DNA from: Gammaproteobacteria bacterium
GTDB lineage: Bacteria > Pseudomonadota > Gammaproteobacteria > S012-40
Direction: 5' to 3'
NCBI GenBank assembly: GCA_015487785.1
Contig: WFPC01000036.1
Span: 1-52,819 of the forward strand
DNA length: 52,819 nucleotides
Position 1 is the first letter of the stretch. Each line of letters begins with the position of its first letter. Shown here one piece after another: positions 46,030 to 52,819 of this stretch. The notes below the pieces were generated by a model that did not search any database, had not been told where the DNA came from, and saw nothing but the letters and a program-made list of their open reading frames with translations. The translations under genes and the position numbers were made by a program.

Positions 46030-46064
46030 ATCATATGATCGATGAATTAACGCCGGCTTAATTC
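46030..46064. promoter_or_regulatory. Two dyads between nikR and rluE, candidate NikR operator
   Basis: ATCATATGAT at 46030-46039 is a perfect palindrome inside the richer TCATATCATATGATCGATGA. GAATTAA at 46044-46050 mirrors TTAATTC at 46058-46064 around CGCCGGC. NikR of E. coli binds GTATGA-N16-TCATAC; half-sites here are similar in kind but not identical. The second dyad overlaps the place expected for the rluE -35. Confidence 0.35.
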
Positions 46065-46081
46065 GCTACAATGAGATCGCC

Positions 46082-46663
46082 ATGGCCAAGATCATCCTGT
46101 TCCACAAACCCTTCCGGGTACTCAGCCAGTTCACCGACGAACAAGGCCGGGCCACCTTGGCCGAGTTCATCGATCTGCCCGGTTTCTACCCTGCCGGCCG
46201 CCTGGACTATGACAGCGAGGGCCTGCTGCTGCTCACCGATTCGGGCAAGCTACAACACCGCATCGCCCATCCACGGCACAAGCTGTACAAGACCTATTGG
46301 GTACAGGTGGAAGGCCAGGTGACGGAAACCGCCCTGGCCCAACTACGCCAGGGCGTGATGCTCAAGGATGGCCGCAGCGCGCCAGCCAGGGCCCGGCAGA
46401 TCGAACAGCCTCCCGGCCTGCATGAACGCAACCCGCCCATTCGGCAACGTCGACAAATCCCCACCTCATGGCTGGAGCTGAGTATTCGCGAGGGTCGCAA
46501 CCGCCAGGTCCGCCGCATGACCGCCGCCGTGGGACACCCCACCCTGCGCCTGATTCGATGCGCCATCGGCAGATGGCGGCTGGATGGCCTGGCACCCGGC
46601 CAATGGCGCCAACAACATATCGCCCTGCCGCGCCACGGCAAGCGCCCCAGGTCTCCTGTCTGA
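46082..46663 (+). CDS. rluE: 23S rRNA pseudouridine synthase RluE
   Basis: A 193-residue RsuA-family enzyme without the S4 domain, as in RluE, which makes pseudouridine 2457 of 23S rRNA. It has [11 protein letters not shown] at the start, the catalytic Asp in [13 protein letters not shown] near 41, KTYWVQVEG and [10 protein letters not shown]. It is divergent from nikR, with TACAAT at 46067-46072 as a possible -10. Confidence 0.9.
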   Translation: MAKIILFHKPFRVLSQFTDEQGRATLAEFIDLPGFYPAGRLDYDSEGLLLLTDSGKLQHRIAHPRHKLYKTYWVQVEGQVTETALAQLRQGVMLKDGRSAPARARQIEQPPGLHERNPPIRQRRQIPTSWLELSIREGRNRQVRRMTAAVGHPTLRLIRCAIGRWRLDGLAPGQWRQQHIALPRHGKRPRSPV

Positions 46664-46724
46664 GCTTGCAAACCCGTCCTGGGAGGAGCCTGCTGTTTTG
46701 ACCAGCACCGTCGCCAGAAGGCGC

Positions 46725-46955
46725 CTAGCCGATCTGACGCATCGCCTTGAATTTACGGGTTTCTGGGTCGTAGCTAAGGGCAAAAACACCGTGAATGCCC
46801 TGATGGGTGAGAAACGGCTGCAGGTATTTGGCGGGAAAACGCACCGTGCGTCCATCGGTGGCACGGGCAAACACGGAACGCGCCGCGCCCTGATAATAGG
46901 CCAGGAACTCATCCTGGCTGAGGTGAATATGAAAAATCAGCTCGGAATCGGCCAC
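46725..46955 (-). CDS. DUF2835 family protein
   Basis: A 76-residue protein from a GTG at 46955. FHIHLSQDEFLAYYQGAA and PAKYLQPFLTHQGIHGVFAL match DUF2835, a small family of unknown function that is about this long. An ATG 22 codons earlier (47021) would add a Cys/Asn-rich segment unlike the family, so I prefer the GTG, although its ribosome site is weak. Confidence 0.75.
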   Translation of the reverse strand: MADSELIFHIHLSQDEFLAYYQGAARSVFARATDGRTVRFPAKYLQPFLTHQGIHGVFALSYDPETRKFKAMRQIG

Positions 46956-47228
46956 GACGGGTCTGTCTCTGTAGTAATGTGAAGGATTATTGCCGTTGCA
47001 GCACGTTTTTTCAACGCTCACCCGTCATTTTATTGACGATCATGTGTCGGTCCAGCCTCCTCCGGCATCGACAGAACATCAAGGAACGGCATCACTATCC
47101 ACAATCTCATCCATGAAATAACGAACTTGGCGCACATCGGTCGAACGCTTGCGCAGCATGGTACATTTTCTGCTTCAAACAGGTATGATGCACTATAACG
47201 ACAACCGTGTTTACCTGAGGACGCCATC

Positions 47229-47687
47229 GTGACAACTACAGAAGAACATCCAGTAGAACGTCGCAAGGGATCGCACGAAGCCATTGCCAAACTCATCGCC
47301 CATCGCACGGACATGCTAACCCTGTACGGCGAGCTGGCATCCCACCGCCCCTATCATCCCTCGGAGGAACTGCTGGAGCTGCTCCAGCGGTTCTGCCAGG
47401 CGCTGGTGGACTACACCGCCGACGCCCATTTCCGCTTGTACCGTTTCATCGAAACCCGCAACGAACGCCGCCAGTCCGTGGCCCGCATCGCCCAGACCGT
47501 CTACCCCAAGATCTCGCTTTCGACCCAGCGCATTCTCGACTTCAACGACAAGTACGACACCACAGAACACTGCAAAGAAAGCCTGAAACAACTGGAGCAC
47601 GACCTCTCGGTACTGGGGGAGCACCTGGCTGATCGCATCGAACTGGAAGACCGCCTGGTGGCCGCGCTGCGCAGCTCCCGGCGCTGA
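47229..47687 (+). CDS. rsd: Anti-sigma-70 regulator Rsd/AlgQ
   Basis: A 152-residue helical protein. RRKGSHEAIAKLIAHRTDML and DYTADAHFRLYRFIE match Rsd of E. coli and AlgQ of Pseudomonas, which bind the housekeeping sigma factor and favour alternative sigmas in slow growth. The start is GTG. This may matter for the sigma-54 promoters elsewhere in the window. It is followed at once by the next gene. Confidence 0.88.
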   Translation: MTTTEEHPVERRKGSHEAIAKLIAHRTDMLTLYGELASHRPYHPSEELLELLQRFCQALVDYTADAHFRLYRFIETRNERRQSVARIAQTVYPKISLSTQRILDFNDKYDTTEHCKESLKQLEHDLSVLGEHLADRIELEDRLVAALRSSRR

Positions 47688-47693
47688 CCACAC

Positions 47694-48347
47694 ATGAGGC
47701 GGGTGAGACGCGTCGCTCACACGCTGGGGCTAAGCCTGCTGGCCAGCCTTCTCGCCCTGCCGGTGACAGCCGCACCCAGCCGCGGCTTTGGCCAAGAATT
47801 CGGCCGCACCGCCAGCAGCGGCGTACTCTACTTCGACCTCTACAACTCCACCGGCACCTGGAGCAAGGCCACCGACAACCAGATACGCATGGGCCTGCCC
47901 TGGGGCGAGGCCATATTCAGCGAACGCGCCCTGGGCTACAAGCATCGCCTGCAACCCTACTTGGCGGCCTATGCCTTTGCCGGCATCAACACCTCCTCGC
48001 GCGAGGCCAGCTATCTGCAGGCCGGCGCCAGCTACCTGCTACCCCTGCGTGGCGTATTGCTCAACTTCAACCCGGAAGCCCTGCGCGAACAGGGCAGCAA
48101 CCGCCTGGTGATCAACGGCGCCGCCTTTTTCGCCCTGCGCATGCCGCGGGTCTGGGGAAAGTGGCAACTGGGTGGGGAATTTTCCCTTTCCGACCAGGCC
48201 AGCAACCGCTCCAGCCTGGCCCTGGGCCTGCGCTGGCTGCCACGGGAAGCGGTAACCCTGGACATCATCCTGGCTGCCAACGGCGGCAGCATGGACACCA
48301 CCGTCATCCGCACACCCGCCGCACTACGCCTCAACCTGCGCTGGTAG
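47694..48347 (+). CDS. Possible outer-membrane beta-barrel protein, hypothetical
   Basis: A 217-residue protein with a signal peptide (about 1-26). The mature part alternates hydrophobic and polar residues in amphipathic strands and ends in LRLNLRW, with an aromatic last residue as in outer-membrane barrels. SGVLYFDLYNSTGTWSKATDNQIRMGLPWGEA suggests strands with short turns. I recognise no family. It lies six bases after rsd and may share its transcript. Confidence 0.6.
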   Translation: MRRVRRVAHTLGLSLLASLLALPVTAAPSRGFGQEFGRTASSGVLYFDLYNSTGTWSKATDNQIRMGLPWGEAIFSERALGYKHRLQPYLAAYAFAGINTSSREASYLQAGASYLLPLRGVLLNFNPEALREQGSNRLVINGAAFFALRMPRVWGKWQLGGEFSLSDQASNRSSLALGLRWLPREAVTLDIILAANGGSMDTTVIRTPAALRLNLRW

Positions 48348-48352
48348 ACGCC

Positions 48353-50236
48353 TCAATCCTCCAGATACGTGTAGCCGCACAGGCCCGCCTCCAGCTCGCG
48401 CAGACAGGCCGCCGCGTCATCCTGGCCCAGACCGGCAGCTTCCAGCTTGCGGCGATAGGCCGAAACCAGTTCCGCAGGACTGTAATGTACATAGCGCAAC
48501 ACCTCGTCCACGGTATCACCCAGCTCTGCCTCGCCCAGGCGATACCCCCCCTCCGGCAACAATTCCACATCGATGGCGTGGGTGTCACCGAACAGATTGT
48601 GCATGTCGCCCAGAATCTCCTGATAGGCGCCGGTAAGAAACACCCCCAACAGATAGGTTTCCCCCGGCGCCAGCTCATGCACCCGCAGGGTGGATTCCAC
48701 GCTCTCGCCATCCACGAACCGCTCGATTACACCATCGGAATCACAGGTGAGATCCTGCAAGGTGGCGCGCACCGTGGGCGCCTCGTCCAGCCGCTGCAAG
48801 GGCACAATGGGGAAGATCTGCTCTATCCCCCAGATATCCGGCAACGACTGGAAAATGGACAGGTTGCAAAAATACTTCTGCGCCAGCTTTTCATCCAGCT
48901 CATCCAGAACCTCCCGATGAGCGCGGGACGAAGCCCGCAACAGGGGCCGCACTCCGGAACAGATACGGTAATACAACTGCTCGGCGCGGGCGCGCTGGCG
49001 CAGATCCAGCACCCCATGACTGAACAGCCCCTGGGCCTCGGCCAACCAGTACACCGCATCGTGATAGGCCTCCAACACAGAACGGCCGGAAAGATCTCGC
49101 AAGGTCCGCTCCAGCGCCTGCAACACCGGATGGGGTGGCACATCCCTGGTGGCACCGACCATCGAGAGGTTTTTCTCCACCCCGATCACATTGCAGATCA
49201 AAACCGCATGATGCGCGGTCATGGCCCGACCCGACTCGGTGATCACCCCGGGATGAGGCAGGTTCTCCTGCTGGCACACCGCCGCCAGCGCCGACACCAC
49301 ATCGTTGGCGTACTCCTGCATGGTGTAGTTCATGGAGCAGAAACTGCGCGAGCGCGAACCTTCGTAGTCCACCCCCAGGCCACCTCCCACATCCACCCGC
49401 GCAATGGGGGCTCCCAGGGCACGCAGCTCGGCATAATAACGCGCCACCTCCTGCAGGCCCTTCTGGATATCGCGGATATTGGCCAGTTGCGACCCCAGAT
49501 GACAATGCAACAGCTTCAGGCAATCCAGGCGGCCTGCCTGGCGCAGGCGTTCCACCACCTGCAACACCTGGCCAGCGGAAAAACCGAACTTGGACTTCTC
49601 GCCACCGGTATTCTGCCACTTGCCCTTGCCCAAGGATGCCAGCCTCACTCGCAAACCCAGTTGCGGCTCGATACCCAGCGCCGCGGACTCCGCCAGCACC
49701 CAATCCAGCTCCGACTGCTTTTCCAGCACGATCACCAGATCATGCCCCAGCCGCTGCCCGATCAAGGCCAGGCGGATATACTCGCGGTCCTTGTAGCCAT
49801 TGCAGATGATCACCCCCCCAGGCCGCGACAAGCCCAGCACCACCATCAACTCCGGCTTGCTGCCGGCCTCCAGCCCCACCGTCGATTCCGGCTGGTCCAG
49901 CAAATGCGCCACCACCGTGCGCTGCTGATTGACCTTCACGGGGTAGACCGGGGTATAACGCCCCGCATAGGCCTGGCCAGCCATGGCGCGGGCAAAGCAT
50001 GCATTCAGCTTCCGTACCCGATCACGCAAAATGGCGGGAAAACGCACCAACACCGGCCAGTTCAGCCCCTGCTCGCGCAACTCCAGAGCCAGCTCATAGA
50101 GATCCACACTCCGGGCATGGGCATGGCGACTGGGATAGGCCAGCACCCGTCCCCCAGGGCCGATATCGAAATAGCCACCACTCCAGTGGGCAATGTTATA
50201 ACACGCGCGCGCGCGCTCGATACTCCAGTCTGACAT
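48353..50236 (-). CDS. speA: Biosynthetic arginine decarboxylase SpeA
   Basis: SpeA turns arginine into agmatine for polyamine synthesis, using PLP. The 627 residues match the family: NIAHWSGGYFDIGP near 13, the PLP Lys in YPVKVNQQRTVV near 98, GLEAGSKPEL near 121, LHCHLGSQ near 245 and DVGGGLGVDYEGSRS near 287. It is divergent from speE across 232 bases and convergent with the hypothetical barrel gene. Confidence 0.95.
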   Translation of the reverse strand: MSDWSIERARACYNIAHWSGGYFDIGPGGRVLAYPSRHAHARSVDLYELALELREQGLNWPVLVRFPAILRDRVRKLNACFARAMAGQAYAGRYTPVYPVKVNQQRTVVAHLLDQPESTVGLEAGSKPELMVVLGLSRPGGVIICNGYKDREYIRLALIGQRLGHDLVIVLEKQSELDWVLAESAALGIEPQLGLRVRLASLGKGKWQNTGGEKSKFGFSAGQVLQVVERLRQAGRLDCLKLLHCHLGSQLANIRDIQKGLQEVARYYAELRALGAPIARVDVGGGLGVDYEGSRSRSFCSMNYTMQEYANDVVSALAAVCQQENLPHPGVITESGRAMTAHHAVLICNVIGVEKNLSMVGATRDVPPHPVLQALERTLRDLSGRSVLEAYHDAVYWLAEAQGLFSHGVLDLRQRARAEQLYYRICSGVRPLLRASSRAHREVLDELDEKLAQKYFCNLSIFQSLPDIWGIEQIFPIVPLQRLDEAPTVRATLQDLTCDSDGVIERFVDGESVESTLRVHELAPGETYLLGVFLTGAYQEILGDMHNLFGDTHAIDVELLPEGGYRLGEAELGDTVDEVLRYVHYSPAELVSAYRRKLEAAGLGQDDAAACLRELEAGLCGYTYLED

Positions 50237-50468
50237 GAATGTCCCCGCGGATTGGAAAACGCATTATACTATAGCCCGACGACGACACGGCCCGACTCGA
50301 AGCCCACACATCTCACAGCACCGAAGGCCATATACTGGCGACATCCCGAGCCAGGCCGACAACATGGGCAGAGAGCCTGCAACCCGACACAGACAAGAAA
50401 AAGCCGCCGTGATTACGAGGCACGCCCTGGACTGAAAACGAACACCAAGCATCCTGGAGTACTCTCAC

Positions 50469-51323
50469 ATGACACTGGACGACACCTGGTTCACCGAACT
50501 CGCTCCCGAAGCCGGCAGCGCCTTCTCACTCAAGCTCGAACAAAAACTGCACGAGGAGACCACGCCCTACCAGCGCATCGAGATTTACGCCACCGAAGCC
50601 TTCGGCAACCTGATGGTCATCGACGGCTTCATCATGCTCAGCCAGCGCGACAACTTCCTCTATCACGAAATGATGAGTCACCCCGCGCTGTACTGCCACC
50701 CCAACCCCAGGCGCGTACTGATCATCGGCGGTGGCGATTGCGGCACCCTGAGCGAAGTACTCAAGCACCCGGAAGTGAAAAGCGTACACCAGATCGAAAT
50801 CGACGAACGGGTCACCCGCCTGGCCGAGCGTTACTTCCCCGAACTATGCCAGTCCAACAACGACCCACGCGCAAAGCTGATGTTCATCGACGGCATCCAG
50901 TGGGTAAAGGATTGCAACGAAAACAGCTACGACATCATCATCGTCGACAGCACCGATCCCATCGGCCCCGCCGAAGGCCTGTTCTCCGAACCCTTCTACC
51001 GCGACTGCCAGCGCATCCTCGGCGAGCACGGCATCATCGTGCAACAGAGCGAGTCACCGCTCTATCACATGGACATCCTGCGCAACATGTATCAGGCCAT
51101 GCGTGGTGGCGGCTTCATCGACATCGCCACCCTGTTCTTTCCTCAGTGTGTCTACCCCTCCGGCTGGTGGACCGCCACCCTGGCCTGCAAGGACCAGACG
51201 CTGACCACTTTCCGCGAACAAGAGGCCGAAAACAAAACCTTCGAGACCCGTTACTACAATGCCGCCATCCACCGTGCGGCTTTCGCTGCGCCCGAGTTCT
51301 TCTATTCACAGATATATCGTTGA
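50469..51323 (+). CDS. speE: Polyamine aminopropyltransferase (spermidine synthase)
   Basis: A 284-residue enzyme that transfers aminopropyl from decarboxylated SAM to putrescine. It has FGNLMVIDGFIMLSQRDNF near 50, VLIIGGGDCGTLSEVLKH near 80 and IIVDSTDPIGPAEGLF near 156. The usual GGGDGG appears as GGGDCG, a tolerated change. The ATG at 50469 follows GGAG. It pairs functionally with speA. Confidence 0.95.
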   Translation: MTLDDTWFTELAPEAGSAFSLKLEQKLHEETTPYQRIEIYATEAFGNLMVIDGFIMLSQRDNFLYHEMMSHPALYCHPNPRRVLIIGGGDCGTLSEVLKHPEVKSVHQIEIDERVTRLAERYFPELCQSNNDPRAKLMFIDGIQWVKDCNENSYDIIIVDSTDPIGPAEGLFSEPFYRDCQRILGEHGIIVQQSESPLYHMDILRNMYQAMRGGGFIDIATLFFPQCVYPSGWWTATLACKDQTLTTFREQEAENKTFETRYYNAAIHRAAFAAPEFFYSQIYR

Positions 51324-51334
51324 GGAAACAACAA

Positions 51335-51571
51335 ATGAGCAAGCCCACCATAGCGCAGACCAGCCCCTGCATCGTCGACGTGGAACCCGGAACCTATTAC
51401 TGGTGCAGTTGCGGGAAATCCACCAAGCAACCCTTTTGCGACGGCAGTCACGAGGGCAGCGGGTTCAAGCCAGTGGAAATCACCGTGGACAAGCCCAAGA
51501 GCCTGTTTCTCTGTGGCTGCAAACACACCCAGCACCCACCTTTCTGTGACGGCAGCCATGGCGAACTCTGA
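51335..51571 (+). CDS. Dual CDGSH iron-sulfur protein
   Basis: A 78-residue protein with two CDGSH motifs, CSCGKSTKQPFCDGSH and CGCKHTQHPPFCDGSH, each with three Cys and one His for a 2Fe-2S cluster (mitoNEET type). There is no membrane anchor. Such proteins carry or sense redox or iron-sulfur state. It starts 11 bases after speE with GAGG, so it is in the same transcript. Confidence 0.9.
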   Translation: MSKPTIAQTSPCIVDVEPGTYYWCSCGKSTKQPFCDGSHEGSGFKPVEITVDKPKSLFLCGCKHTQHPPFCDGSHGEL

Positions 51572-51679
51572 GAAGCGAGCCCCACCACCAGGACGCGGCA
51601 TGAAACGAGGCGAACATTCGCTGTACGATGCTCCCGCCAGGCCCACGAAAAAAACACGCATCCATAACAGAAACCCCAC

Positions 51680-52489
51680 TCAAGCCACGGCGACCGCCAG
51701 CAGATATTCGTGTGGAATCACCAGCCCGTCATCGGTCACAAAATCACGTGCAAAGCGCGCCACCTCGTCACGAATATCCTTCCTCTGCTCGGCGGGCAGG
51801 GCCTCGTATTGCATCTTGAGAATGTCCGAGGCCTCCACCGTATCCCAGTAACTCTCGAAAGAATCAAAACGGTAATCGAAACGTCGGCTCTCTATGTCAT
51901 AGCGACTGAACCCGGCCCGATCCAACAGCGCATCCAGAACCCCAACCGACCCCAATGAAGTCACCTTGAGCAAAGGAGGATAGGCATCCTCCGGAATACG
52001 ACCCTTGAATGCTTCATAGGCCCACAACAGGGTGGGCATGGTCTCCGCCGTACTCCACACCGCCAGAGCGGCGCGCCCACTGGGCCTGAGCACCCGGCGC
52101 ATCTCACACAAACCTTGCTGCGGATCTTCAAACAACATGACACCGAAACGACACAACACCCGGTCGAAACTGGCATCCCCGAAATCCAGCTTCTCCGCCG
52201 GCATGACCTGAAAACGCAGATTACCCAAGCCTTCGCGGCCTACCTTGCCCTGGGCCACTCGCACCATACCCTCGGCGGCATCGACCCCGACGACATCCAC
52301 CTGGGGACAACGCCGCGCCAGGGTCAAAGCCGGCTCCCCGGTGCCCGAGGCCACATCCAGCACTTTGTCACCTGGTTGCGCCTGCAAGGCCTGAATCAAC
52401 GCCTCACCCACTGGCGCAATCTGCGGCAACCAATAATCAAACTTCTCCGCCATCTTGTCCCAATCGGGCTGATTGTCTTCGGCACCCAT
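51680..52489 (-). CDS. SAM-dependent methyltransferase (UbiE-like fold)
   Basis: A 269-residue class I methyltransferase with motif I VLDVASGTGEPAL near 44, the acidic turn VVGVDAAEGM near 66, and LCRFGVMLFEDP near 112. The second half (about 160-269) is a family-specific cap. The substrate is unknown. GAGGAG precedes the ATG. It is convergent with the CDGSH gene and starts 93 bases before the CRISPR array. Confidence 0.85.
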   Translation of the reverse strand: MGAEDNQPDWDKMAEKFDYWLPQIAPVGEALIQALQAQPGDKVLDVASGTGEPALTLARRCPQVDVVGVDAAEGMVRVAQGKVGREGLGNLRFQVMPAEKLDFGDASFDRVLCRFGVMLFEDPQQGLCEMRRVLRPSGRAALAVWSTAETMPTLLWAYEAFKGRIPEDAYPPLLKVTSLGSVGVLDALLDRAGFSRYDIESRRFDYRFDSFESYWDTVEASDILKMQYEALPAEQRKDIRDEVARFARDFVTDDGLVIPHEYLLAVAVA

Positions 52490-52582
52490 GACCTACTCCT
52501 CGGTTAAAATCGACATACCTGATAAACGCTAACCGGTTTCAACAGGCATCTCAAGCCCAAACAACAAATCTGGGCGACACAG

Positions 52583-52819
52583 GCTTCAATGAGGCCGTAG
52601 CGTTTTGCTACGGATAACGACACCGAATTTTAGTAGGTGCTTAAAACCTTAAGGCTTCAATGAGGCCGTAGCGTTTTGCTACGGATAACGTGTTCTTGTG
52701 TTTGTCACATTGGCCCAATAACCACATGCTTCAATGAGGCCGTAGCGTTTTGCTACGGATAACACGTCACATCGGCCTAAGCGCATCCGGCGACAATGCG
52801 CTTCAATGAGGCCGTAGCG
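52583..52819 (-). CRISPR. CRISPR array, incomplete at the window edge
   Basis: Identical 36-base repeats at 52583-52618, 52654-52689 and 52728-52763, and the first 20 bases of a fourth at 52800-52819. Spacers are 35, 38 and 36 bases. The repeat begins GCTTCAATGAGG, has a 7-base stem CCGTAGC/GCTACGG around GTTTT, and ends GATAAC. On the reverse strand the repeat ends in ATTGAAGC, like the 8-base crRNA handles ATTGAAAC/G of many type I and III systems, so I infer leftward transcription with leader and cas genes to the right. No cas gene is in the window. No spacer matched the window by eye. Confidence 0.95.

Noticed and set aside
50205-50218. Alternating GC run in speA as a possible Z-DNA or repeat element
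   Set aside because: Only about 14 bases and within codons of a conserved N-terminal Ala/Arg stretch.
48161-50233. Open frame of almost 700 codons opposite speA
   Set aside because: speA has all its motifs; the antisense frame is rich in Gln, His and Arg as expected from a shadow.

Overview
The window looks like chromosome of a GC-rich free-living gammaproteobacterium. The evidence is gene content and order: wrbA, hda, perM, a CDP-alcohol phosphatidyltransferase, a DUF2066 gene and purMN stand in the arrangement known from Pseudomonas and relatives, and lptM-lysA, rsd, rluE, nikR and pilR are also typical. Periplasmic c-type cytochromes (an SHP/DHC cluster), an alpha carbonic anhydrase and a phosphoketolase-acetate kinase-glycogen phosphorylase operon would suit a respiratory bacterium that stores glycogen, perhaps one of the Chromatiales-like sulfur or nitrogen oxidisers. 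I cannot name the genus.

Layout. 1-154 is the end of pilR. 155-470 holds tandem TGTC/GACA motifs, a very good sigma-54 promoter and a short terminator-ended transcript that seems to encode no protein; I read it as a small RNA. Then come rhlE, a carbonic anhydrase lipoprotein and wrbA (to 3600). 3593-8961 is the hda/perM/pgsA-like/DUF2066 reverse unit facing purMN. 8944-18219 carries rep, a GGDEF-EAL protein, a CBS protein, an epimerase-like protein with a hybrid histidine kinase, a ferredoxin-type reductase and an acylphosphatase. 18227-23772 has a DUF2235 hydrolase with a PilZ-like tail, then a tightly overlapping reverse operon: yihY, yaiI, two DUF1538 membrane proteins, a PII-like protein and a CBS protein. 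23864-27827 has a patatin phospholipase, uvrD and a secreted vWA-like protein. 28054-30257 is flgP-flgT behind a probable sigma-54 promoter, with a PilZ gene facing it.

30316-36597 is ackA-xfp-glgP preceded by a nested inverted repeat. This operon can turn glycogen into acetate with ATP gain. 36873-37977 is the worn remnant of an integrative element at a tRNA-Met gene. 38150-40207 is lptM, lysA and a methyltransferase. 40192-43046 is a cytochrome operon: a b561-diheme fusion, the oxygen-binding SHP type, an unknown four-helix membrane protein and a free diheme DHC. 43060-51571 carries DUF3108, PAP2, ampD, a Sel1 protein, nikR, rluE, DUF2835, rsd, a possible outer-membrane protein, speA, speE and a CDGSH protein. 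51680-52489 is a methyltransferase, and a CRISPR array starts at 52583 and runs off the right edge.

The strongest candidate for something new is the small RNA after pilR: all three predicted stem-loops expose GGA in the loop, as in RNAs that titrate CsrA/RsmA, and its promoter has the layout of a PilR-controlled promoter. The DUF1538/PII/CBS operon and the DUF2235-PilZ fusion are next. Several c-di-GMP-linked or sigma-54-linked items (pilR, the small RNA, GGDEF-EAL, two PilZ-type proteins, flgPT) fall within 30 kb, which suggests a surface-motility theme, although they are not one operon.
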